From: Culex pipiens pallens
Lineage: Eukaryota; Arthropoda; Insecta; Diptera; Culicidae
Length of the DNA: 64,000 nucleotides
Assembly (NCBI RefSeq): GCF_016801865.2
Contig: NC_068938.1
Location: forward strand, 94,512,221 to 94,576,220
Reading direction: 5' to 3'
Of the stretch, positions 55,995 through 64,000 are shown piece after piece (the stretch's first letter is position 1; the number at the start of each line of letters is the position of its first letter). A program made the translations under genes and the position numbers. The notes beneath the pieces are model-generated. The model had not been told where the DNA came from, searched no databases, and worked only from the letters and a program-made list of their open reading frames with translations.

Positions 55995-57620
55995 TCGCGT
56001 GAGGCACGGTGAGACTGTTCGACTCGCCGTGGAAAATAGCCTGGAAGGCCGCGATTGGTGGAACATTTTGTCGCGTTGGGCACGGTGGGTCAGATTGGCC
56101 CGCCGTGGTAAATAGCCTGGAAGGCCGCGATTGTTCCAAGAAAATATGAATCGCGTTGGGTACGGAGGTCAGATGGGCCTGCCGTGGGAAATAGCCTGGA
56201 AGGCCGCGATTAGAGGAACATTTTGTCGCGTTGGGCACGGTGGGCTAGATTGGCCCGCCGTGGTAAATAGCCTGGAAGGCCGCGATTGTTCCAGGAAAAT
56301 ATGAATCGCGTTGGGCACGGAGGTCAGATGGGCCTGCCGTGGGAAATAGCCTGGAAGGCCGCGATTGGTGGAACATTTTGTCGCGTTGGGCACGGTGGGT
56401 CAGATTGGCCCGCCGTGGTAAATAGCCTGGAAGGCCGCGATTGTTCCAGGAAAATATGAATCGCGTTGGGCACGGAGGTCAGATGGGCCTGCCGTGGGAA
56501 ATAGCCTGGAAGGCCGCGATTGGTGGAACATTTTGTCGCGTTGGGCACGGTGGGTCAGATTGGCCCGCCGTGGTAAATAGCCTGGAAGGCCGCGATTGTT
56601 CCAAGAAAATATGAATCGCGTTGGGCACGGAGGTCAGATGGGCCTGCCGTGGGAAATAGCCTGGAAGGCCGCGATTAGAGGAACATTTTGTCGCGTTGGG
56701 CACGGTGGGCTAGATTGGCCCGCCGTGGTAAATAGCCTGGAAGGCCGCGATTGTTCCAAGAAAATATGAATCGCGTTGGGCACGGAGGTCAGATGGGCCT
56801 GCCGTGGGAAATAGCCTGGAAGGCCGCGATTGGTGGAACATTTTGTCGCGTTGGGCACGGTGGGCTAGATTGGCCCGCCGTGGTAAATAGCCTGGAAGGC
56901 CGCGATTGTTCCAGGAAAATATGAATCGCGTTGGGCACGGAGGTCAGATGGGCCTGCCGTGGGAAATAGCCTGGAAGGCCGCGATTGGTGGAACATTTTG
57001 TCGCGTTGGGCACGGTGGGTCAGATTGGCCCGCCGTGGTAAATAGCCTGGAAGGCCGCGATTGTTCCAAGAAAATATGAATCGCGTTGGGCACGGAGGTC
57101 AGATGGGCCTGCCGTGGGAAATAGCCTGGAAGGCCGCGATTAGAGGAACATTTTGTCGCGTTGGGCACGGTGGGCTAGATTGGCCCGCCGTGGTAAATAG
57201 CCTGGAAGGCCGCGATTGTTCCAAGAAAATATGAATCGCGTTGGGCACGGAGGTCAGATGGGCCTGCCGTGGGAAATAGCCTGGAAGGCCGCGATTGGTG
57301 GAACATTTTGTCGCGTTGGGCACGGTGGGTCAGATTGGCCCGCCGTGGTAAATAGCCTGGAAGGCCGCGATTGTTCCAAGAAAATATGAATCGCGTTGGG
57401 CACGGAGGTCAGATGGGCCTGCCGTGGGAAATAGCCTGGAAGGCCGCGATTAGAGGAACATTTTGTCGCGTTGGGCACGGTGGGCTAGATTGGCCCGCCG
57501 TGGTAAATAGCCTGGAAGGCCGCGATTGTTCCAAGAAAATATGAATCGCGATGGGCATGGAGGCTAGATTGGCCTGCCGTTGGAAATTGCCTGGAAGGCC
57601 GCGATAAATGGAACATTTGG
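55995..57620 (+). repeat. Dimeric satellite array, 75 + 80 bp monomers
   Basis: Twenty-one monomers alternate between a 75-bp type (11 copies, containing CAGATGGGCCTGCCGTGGG) and an 80-bp type (10 copies, containing GATTGGCCCGCCGTGG), making a 155-bp dimer. Every monomer has TCGCG near its start and GCCTGGAAGGCCGCGA near its end. CACGG pairs with CCGTG, and TCGCG with CGCGA, so each can fold on itself. Edge monomers are the most diverged, as expected from unequal exchange. Overlapping minus-strand frames of about 74 codons are periodic artefacts. Confidence 0.95.
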
Positions 57621-58215
57621 ACAACATGGAAAATGGTGATCCATACTGACTCAGTTTGGTTTAAAAGTGTGATACAGATAAAAGGCGTAAATTGTCGGTG
57701 GTTGAGATTACTTTGTAAAATTGTGAATTATTGTCACGATTGACGTGACGAATTTAGGACAAAGTTGTGAGAAGATGATGACGATTAATAGTGATTAAAT
57801 GAGGATAAGTTTAAATTAATCAAAAAAGAGATCGAAGAGTGGTGTATCGAAATCAGGTAAAGGAATGTCCTATTGCCAGTATATTGAAAAGGGAAGTAAG
57901 ATGAAAACAAAGAGTAGTCCTTGGAGTAGTCACTTTTCTACGGATGATGTTGGCTTGATATCAGGTGATCAGCATTACATAATTTGCTTTAAGTTGAATA
58001 ATAAACAATTTTTACGCAACAGAAAGGCATATTGAGTTGAAGCGAGGAGTATTAAAAAATTTAATGGTTTCAAGGACTTCTATGTCCGCTGGTTGTAGGA
58101 TTGTAGCTAGATTGTAGGTCAAAGAGGAGAGTGAAGGATAGGACATGGATCATTGGGGGACAGTATAGAGTGGTATATGGGCCCAAGTTGTTTAAAGTAA
58201 CAGAATAAAAAAGAG

Positions 58216-58260
<45 letters not shown>

Positions 58261-58743
58261 GAGAGAGAGTTACATCAAAATACGAAAATTTCAGCAATCC
58301 TAATTTTTAGAGGAAAATTGGCTGATTTACTGTAACTATAAGGATAGAAGTTAATGTTAACACTTAGCTGGCAGTTTTGTATATTATGATAAAATTGCCT
58401 TGGAATTCATGAGCGTGAACGTTGGAATGAGTCAGGTGTTTGACAATGGAAATACTTATAAGGGATCAAATTCTATAGAACTGTGATTTTTAAGGAAAGA
58501 TCGAAAATGTTTGATAATTACGATGAGGTCGAAAGGCACTTGATATCGATGGAGTACTTAAAGAAATCTTTGGAGCTGTAACTGGACATGGTGTTGTAAA
58601 GCCGCCTATTTTAGCTCGATGCATTAGAAATAGAGCAATGTTGGCAACGGAAGGTTGCTGGGCAGTCGGTTTTAACGAGATCTATTTTTGTTTCATGTAG
58701 TCGTTTTTGGTTCATAGTTCAATTATTTTAACAGTTTTTTTAT
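57621..58743 (+). other. 3' internal region of the LTR element
   Basis: Non-coding sequence between the array and the polypurine tract. It includes a GA microsatellite at about 58216-58270. A 24-codon frame at 58508-58582 (starting MFDNYDEVERHL) is the only protein-like piece and could be a relic, but it is too short to judge. Confidence 0.55.
58216..58270 (+). repeat. (GA)n microsatellite
   Basis: About 27 GA units with one or two T interruptions, inside the LTR element. Confidence 0.95.
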
Positions 58744-58758
58744 GGAGAAGAGGAGAGA
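58744..58758 (+). other. Polypurine tract
   Basis: GGAGAAGAGGAGAGA lies directly before the right LTR, the position where plus-strand DNA synthesis is primed in LTR retrotransposons. Confidence 0.88.
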
Positions 58759-59024
58759 TGTGTGGAGTGATACACCCTATTGCGGTGTAAGTGAGCGAAC
58801 TCCATTGGATTAATTGGAGTCGAACAGGCCCCTCGTATGCTGGGCTTGACGCAGCCATGCACTGACAGCGCATGGACGCAGCCACACGAACGGTGCGGTG
58901 ACAGCTGACAAGGCAGGTCTAGCTCCTGTCCTCTTTACTCGTGCGACGCTCGGCCGGATCGGATGTGAGTCCGCACCGACTCTCCCGGCGGGCGATTTCC
59001 CGAGTGGGTTTACAGGCTCACACA
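58759..59024 (+). repeat. Right LTR, 266 bp
   Basis: Identical to the left LTR apart from one substitution near the end (GGCTCACACA). The ATGTT duplication follows at 59025-59029. Confidence 0.92.
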
Positions 59025-59029
59025 ATGTT

Positions 59030-59865
59030 TTACGAAACTGTACTTCTAGTCTTGGTTGAGCGTAAATCATTCAAAATTCATGTATGAATCATTTAAGAGA
59101 ATATTTTGCAACAGTCCTCCATCGGAAGCAATCAATTTTGGGCACAGTCTCCCTCCTCTGCTGTGTTGCTCAAACCAATTACCAACGCCAACATGTCTCG
59201 AAGCATCTGTTCAACTCAACCGACTGTCGACTGTATTGTTGACGAAATCTCAATAGCGCATTTTTGCCTTCCGATCACTTGCCAGACTTGTTCCATGCGC
59301 TGTGTGTCTGTACTTATAAGTAAGTACACTCGACTCCGTTTAATAATTAGCGACTGGAAAAAGAGTATAAATAACGCATATAATGAAGCGGCACAGACTA
59401 TTATTATTAATGTGTTACTCTTTTATCCCACTTTACGTCGGAGAATAATACGAAGAAGCAGAAGGGCTCGACTCTAGGCCACTGCGAAGACTTGGACGAT
59501 TGCAGCTTCTGAGGCCATGGCCACACGGCATTGTGGAGAGGTCTGCTGAACTGGTTCTGGTGCATCTGCATGGCAACTTAGTAAATAGGTGGCCAGATGA
59601 CGACTCTTGTCACGCAACTTCTTGATGATGGTTAACCTCTTCGATATAGGTACCTCTGGGACCAGCTTCGTGACAATCGGTGTGTATTGTGGGCAGATGG
59701 AACCAGGTTGGCCTGCAGTGGTGGTTGTAGTGGTACTTGAAATTGCAATCAACAGGTATTATCAGGCTGGTTCAAGATTTGAACCTTTTCGGGATTTTTT
59801 CTGTCCAGATATTTAGTACAAGTTGTTATTTGTGATCAAAATAGATTTGTAAAAACTTTATTTCT
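59030..59865. other. Intergenic sequence
   Basis: No supported gene. Open frames at 59106-59477 (plus) and 59474-59752 (minus) have no recognised domains; the latter contains a Thr-rich run from GTG repeats. Confidence 0.45.
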
Positions 59866-60612
59866 TGGTACTTGGTACTGGGTACTTGGTACTTGGTACT
59901 TGGCACTTGGCACTTGGTACTTGGCACTTTGTATCTGGCACTTGGTACTTGGTACTTGGTACTTGGTACTTGATACTTGGTACTTGGTACTTGATACTTG
60001 GTACTTGATACTTGGTACTTGGTACTTGGTACTTGGTACTTGGTACTTGGTACTTGGTACTTGGTACTTGGTACTTGGTACTTGGTACTTGGTACTTGGT
60101 ACTTGGTACTTGGTACTTGGTACTTGGTACTTGGTACTTGGTACTTGGTACTTGGTACTTGGTACTTGGTACTTGGTACTTGGTACTTGGTACTTGGTAC
60201 TTGGTACTTGGTACTTGGCACTTGGCACTTGGCACTTGGTGTTTGGCACTTTGTATCTGGCACTTGGCACTTGGTACTTGGTACTTGGCACTTTGTATCT
60301 GGCACTTAGTACTTGGTACTTGATACTTGATAGTTGGTACTTGGTACTTGATGCTTCGTATTTGATACTTGGTACTTGGTACTTAGTACTTGGTACTTGA
60401 TACTTGATAGTTGGTACTTGGTACTTGATGCTTCGTATTTGATACTTGGTACTTGATACTTGGCACTTTGTATCTGGCACTTGGCGCTTGGTATCTGGCA
60501 CTCAGTACTTGGCACTTTGTATCTGGCACATGGTACTTGGTACTTGATGCTTCGTATTTAATACTTGGTATTTGGTATTTGGCACTTGGCACTTGGTGTT
60601 TGGTACTTGTTA
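59866..60612. repeat. (GGTACTT)n heptamer minisatellite
   Basis: About 745 bp of 7-bp units. GGTACTT dominates at 59940-60215, while flanks mix GGCACTT, GATACTT and TGTATCT variants. The block GATGCTTCGTATTTGATACT recurs near 60350 and 60427, with a related copy near 60547, showing higher-order duplication. Because 7 is not a multiple of 3, all three frames run through the same heptapeptide cycle. Long frames on both strands are therefore artefacts. Confidence 0.97.
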
Positions 60613-60738
60613 ACTTTTAGTTTCAACTTTTACCTTTCAATTTTCAACATTCAACTTACAAATTTTAATTTTGATTTTTTTCTTTCGATACCAAAAATGA
60701 CCCAGCCTAACGTAAACACACACGGCGTGCCTTTACAT
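60613..60738. other. Short spacer
   Basis: AT-rich spacer between the minisatellite and a small MITE. Confidence 0.5.
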
Positions 60739-60893
60739 CACTAGCGTGCCCAGGGTGGGGCAACATGGGGCAGTTGCCCCACCATCCTCGGAAATTTGTT
60801 CTAAAATTGGGCAGGGGGTGTCCATAAACGACGAAATTTTCAAAACTCTAATATTTTTGCTCCACCTTCCTTGAGGACCTGGGCACGCTAGTG
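60739..60893. mobile_element. 155-bp hAT-like MITE
   Basis: CACTAGCGTGCCCAGG at 60739 pairs perfectly with CCTGGGCACGCTAGTG ending at 60893. CTTTACAT flanks both sides (60731-60738 and 60894-60901), an 8-bp duplication. It is too short to code and lies about 450 bp upstream of the coding exon at 61342. Confidence 0.88.
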
Positions 60894-60901
60894 CTTTACA
60901 T

Positions 60902-61341
60902 ACTCTCCGCCGGGGTAATCATAATAAACACAGAGAGATTGTCCCGCGTTGCAGTGCCGGCCTCTGCGGAGACCATAGCAGGTTGCACCGTGCGCACATT
61001 GTGAACCAATGAACTCTTTCACATCGGTCCAGGTCCAGCTCCAAGTCGGGCGGTATCAGCTCATAACAGTTTATGCAACCGCAGCAGTTTTTATTAGCAC
61101 TTCTCGCCGGGTTGATGTGGAACTCTTGATGTGTTCTGGTGAACGACTGTGAAGAACGTTGAAAACTGTGAAGATTTGTTATTGTTATTGTTGACAGTTT
61201 TGAAAAGGGGGGGGTGTCAAGAAGAGTGATTGATCCTCGCGAAGAAAGGTCGAAACGTCTATCCCGAATAGTGTCTTAGTGTATCTAATCCCGTAAACGT
61301 CCAACATTAACACTCAATATTCTCGTGATATATTATTCATA
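60902..61341 (+). promoter_or_regulatory. Upstream leader of the exon at 61342
   Basis: Unique, moderately GC-rich sequence before a start codon. A G-run lies at 61206-61214. The promoter and transcript start cannot be placed from sequence alone. Confidence 0.35.
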
Positions 61342-61412
61342 ATGACTGAATTCAACGAGTTTACTGGTAGCAGCCATGACATCCCAAGTGGATACGCGGC
61401 CTACGCGATCGG
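61342..61412 (+). CDS. First coding exon of an unidentified gene, possibly a membrane receptor
   Basis: The ATG at 61342 opens 23 codons plus two bases and ends at a consensus GTGAGT donor (first base 61413). The peptide begins MTEFNEFTGSSHDIPSGYAA and turns hydrophobic at the splice. A short polar N-terminus leading straight into an expected membrane segment is typical of rhodopsin-type receptors, and the IPSGYAAYAIG stretch recalls opsin sequence before helix 1. No later exon was found to 64000, so identity is unproven. The donor, leader-like upstream sequence and absence of repeats support a real exon. It could also be the start of an unrelated secreted or membrane protein. Confidence 0.45.
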
Positions 61413-62820
61413 GTGAGTACAGGTTGCCATGGTTGAGATTCTGACTGACGGGGAGGTCGACGCAAGCAGCAGGCCTTGTAATGAAGTTATTTTTATTGCT
61501 TGTTAATCGGTTTCCGACGAAAATGGCTTATCGCGTTAGGGGCAGCTTTTGGGCTTAGCCACCCACTCATCGTCCAACCAGTCTGGTTGACCTGGACGGG
61601 GGAGATGGCATTTTGTTGATCTTTTTGCTAGTTGGGAGTTTACGAGGCTGTTTGCCGGGGTGATTATGATAAACGAATTGGGGTGCTTTGTTTTCTAATT
61701 AAGCTAAATGAACATAACATAACATTGAATGTCATTAGTAGATTTCTAAAATTTTAAGATTGATTCGAAGATTTGGCCATATTTGTACGTTAGAGATAAA
61801 TATGAAAAATGTAATAAAATCAGTTTTCAAAAACATAATAATTGCTTTTTTACAGTTTTTTTTGACAAAGTTGTAGGTCATCAATATCAGAAAAATAAAA
61901 AAAAGTTTTCAACACATTTCATACATCCAACAAAATTATATTTATTACAAAAATCTTCTTCTGACGACATATCGAATACAGACGCTTTGAATTTTAAGAC
62001 CTTTTGATAATCTTCGGGGTTGCCAGAAAAATCTAGGAATTAAGGTGTAACGTGCCATCATTTAAAATGGCGATAAAAATATGGCTTAAAACCATCCCGT
62101 TTCACGTTAATGATGATGGTTTCCTGTAACGCCCTAATCAGCCAAAATCCGCAACATTTACGGAAATTGATAATTACTCGCACTTAGGATGGGTACTAAA
62201 ATTTCAAAATATAATCACTGTGCGTAAAAATATCACGACAATATGGCAAAAGATGCGATAGGCGCTATAAAACATTCTTTTCTGAAAATTTAGCCTATTT
62301 TTGAGAAGTATATTTTCTTCATACAAAAACAAGCGCACATGAAATCACCTCTAAAATACAATTTCAATTACCTTACCTCAATAAGTCGATAATCACCCGA
62401 CGTGCTGCAGTCAGGGGAACCACCAGATAACGGCCAAACACAATAAAACCCGCGATTTTCGCGAAAAGTAGAGTCTGAATACGTGAAGTGGAAAATTACG
62501 CGAGATTTTTTTCTTTCTGTTTACACACGTTTCAATACCATCTTCCGTTGGACTGGTGTTGGTAGTCATCAAGAATGTGGTTGCCAGAGATTCCAGGCAA
62601 CCACTTTAAATAACATAAAATAAAAAGCTTTTAATGTATGAATTTTTGCCACGTATTGATGAAAAATAAAGAAACACTTGATGGAAGAGTTGTTTTGTTG
62701 AATAATAGATAGTTTAAATTATCATACAAGCCTATACAAGCTAAAAAACTATCAGGAAATTTGAATTAAAAACTTCAATGTATAAAACTCTGCTCCGCTT
62801 GGCAACACTTTTCTGTGGCA
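61413..62820. other. Presumed intron or intergenic sequence
   Basis: AT-rich, no recognised exon. Short open frames such as 61783-62007 have no domain. Confidence 0.45.
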
Positions 62821-63121
62821 CGCAAGGTGATGACAGTTGTGTTTTTTCTCTCAGCTGATCTGTCATTCGTGCAATTTTCTCGATCGTTTGCACCTGCTCG
62901 CAGTAAATTTAGTAAAATTATCTAGAATTTAATAAATAATTTGGTGCAGGGCGGCGATAGAACGAATAAGGAATAAAATCCGAGCCCTTGGATTATCCCT
63001 TCGCTTGAACCTTCCTAGATTTGTGAAGAAATCCACTGAAGGCTGTTACCACAGGTAATTTTTATTGTTGTTTACATCTAATTGTGATTGAAAACTGTTT
63101 CATTTTCACCGATTGTACCAG
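62821..63121 (+). other. Candidate leader exon and 67-bp intron
   Basis: A leader-like stretch ends ACCACAG with a GTAATT donor (first base 63055). A plausible acceptor TACCAG ends at 63121, giving an intron of 67 bp, a normal mosquito size. Downstream lies the tubulin fragment. This suggests a transcribed unit, though no coding exon is confirmed. Confidence 0.35.
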
Positions 63122-63299
63122 GTGTGCACGAAAAGTTTAAAACCGGGCCGGTAGTTGGCTACGAGTAAGGCGGTCCACTAAGCTGCAGATCCACAATGTG
63201 GCCACCCCAGGACACAGCTAGTTTAAGCTGGAACGCAGTCAAATCGGGAGTCTCCCGGATTCGCTAGCATGAAAATCGATCCGCCGAGCAGCAACCCAA

Positions 63300-63665
63300 G
63301 GTGTACGCTCTGACATGCACGTTTTTGCGTTCCGCAGTCGTCGTCATGAAACCGACCATGGTGAAGGAGATCCGTGCCGGAACATCTCAACCTGTTCCAT
63401 CCGGAGCAGCTGATTATCAGCATGAAAAATGCCTCCAAAAACTACGCCCGTGGCCAATACACTGTCTGCAAGGCAATCGTCGACTTAGTGCTGTACCTCA
63501 TCCTGATCTTGCACTCGCTTGGCGGCGGCACCGGATCCGGCCTCAACTTGCGTCTACTAGAGAATCATCTAACCAGCCTGGCAGGTGTAGTCAATCGTTG
63601 TTGAGAACAAATATACCCGGATCACAATCTACCCGGACTGATCAATCTCTCGCTAATTGTATTTA
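63300..63665 (+). pseudogene. Alpha-tubulin pseudogene fragment
   Basis: The first part, to about 63390, reads KPTMVKEIRAGT, matching the conserved alpha-tubulin segment before its QLFHPEQL motif. The frame then shifts, and from about 63379 the next frame reads LFHPEQLI, NYARGQYTV, IVDLVL and LGGGTGSGL. That last piece is the GTP-phosphate-binding glycine loop of tubulin. About 16 family residues between IVDLVL and the glycine loop are missing, and the middle of the protein is deleted. A final piece near 63617-63660 weakly resembles a later tubulin segment. There is no complete frame, so no functional tubulin is made. Confidence 0.8.
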
Positions 63666-64000
63666 AGAATAAATTTAAAAACTTGTAAAATGTCTTTCAA
63701 TCAATTCCTAGAGGTACCATTATTTTCAAATAACAAGTAAGCGATTGTGATTGGACACAAATATATATATATATGGAAAAGAAGATCTGAAATATACCTG
63801 TAAATCTGAAAGCAAAAAAAATAGCAAGCGATAACGATGTTTGTCAACTCTAAATTCTTATGAATATTTTAGAATGACGATTAGGTAGATACTTTCGTTG
63901 TTAACTCTTTTCAAATGTTAGCCAAGAATATTTTTGGTTCAATTGGTTATTTTGATTTGTTAGTCAAGTTTATTCGCTCACACAACTACTATTAAACGAT
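63666..64000. other. AT-rich sequence to the window end
   Basis: Nothing recognised except a TA microsatellite at about 63762-63774. Confidence 0.5.

Larger units (their letters stand above)
55427..59024 (+). mobile_element. Non-autonomous LTR retrotransposon carrying a satellite array
   Basis: Two 266-bp LTRs (55427-55692 and 58759-59024) begin TGTGTGG and end CACACA and differ at one position (GCGC versus GCTC near the 3' end). ATGTT flanks the whole at 55422-55426 and 59025-59029. A primer-binding-site-like sequence follows the left LTR and a polypurine tract precedes the right one. The 3.07-kb interior has no gag, protease, reverse transcriptase or integrase frame. Its main content is the 55995-57620 tandem array and a GA microsatellite. 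It must have been mobilised by another element's proteins, probably a Ty3/gypsy or related family with a 5-bp duplication. The near-identical LTRs show that insertion was recent. Confidence 0.92.

Noticed and set aside
55995..57620. CRISPR-like array of regular repeats
   Set aside because: Units are contiguous with no unique spacers, and the genome is eukaryotic.
55995..57620. Hammerhead ribozyme in satellite monomers
   Set aside because: Neither strand contains the CUGANGA core in a suitable arrangement with GAAA.
55888..57627. Nine overlapping minus-strand frames of about 74 codons starting MPNATKCS
   Set aside because: They recur every 155 bp in shifting frames and follow the satellite period, not a gene.
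59826..60592. Open frames up to 221 codons on both strands with repeats such as KYQVPST and GTWYLVL
   Set aside because: They are products of a 7-bp tandem repeat lacking stops; every frame is open and the sequence has no gene context.
1..64000. Integrated viral sequence
   Set aside because: No polymerase, capsid or glycoprotein motif was seen; the only reverse transcriptase belongs to the LINE.

Overview
This window looks like eukaryotic, repeat-rich insect DNA, most likely from a mosquito of the Culex type. The supports are short GT-AG introns (about 65-115 bp inside genes), a Jockey-clade LINE, several tRNA-headed SINEs, many small inverted-repeat DNA elements, and two conserved animal genes whose exons can be joined in frame. 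The genus is an inference from repeat style and AT-rich intergenic sequence. It was not tested by a search.

Genes are sparse. (1) A minus-strand MEMO1 gene (25878-29913) has six exons and 293 codons, with its three metal-site residues conserved. (2) A plus-strand CYB5D1-like gene (33895-34901) has three exons and 257 codons. (3) A minus-strand first coding exon (14109-14412) resembles the N-terminus of CLIP-170/CLIP-190 microtubule plus-end proteins; a non-coding leader exon may lie at 23050-23240. (4) A plus-strand first coding exon at 61342-61412 has unknown identity. (5) A decayed alpha-tubulin fragment lies at 63300-63665.

The rest is mobile and repetitive DNA. 463-7242 holds two inverted copies of a ~930-bp element; a 4.3-kb Jockey-type LINE sits in the outer end of the second copy with an 18-bp target duplication. 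Its ORF2 is broken by a 5-bp tandem duplication. 9909-13679 is a nested fold-back containing six copies of one 16-mer. Further fold-backs lie at 8615-8800, 19578-19762, 28201-29132, 39273-40609, 49824-51291 and 52818-53046. Elements with clear target-site duplications include a TAA-flanked MITE (33282-33587), TA-flanked MITEs (27407-27644 and 42305-43456), hAT-like elements with 8-bp duplications (42324-43104, 47742-49615, 60739-60893) and SINEs (24764-25023, 45199-45414, 51902-52179).

The most notable object is 55427-59024. It is a complete LTR retrotransposon by its ends: two 266-bp LTRs differing at one position, a 5-bp ATGTT target duplication, a tRNA-Arg-like primer-binding site and a 15-nt polypurine tract. 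It has no gag or pol. Much of its interior is a 1.6-kb satellite array of 21 alternating 75- and 80-bp monomers, each carrying nested inverted repeats. It appears to be a young, non-autonomous LTR element that carries a satellite. Two heptanucleotide minisatellites (30755-31100 and 59866-60612) complete the picture.
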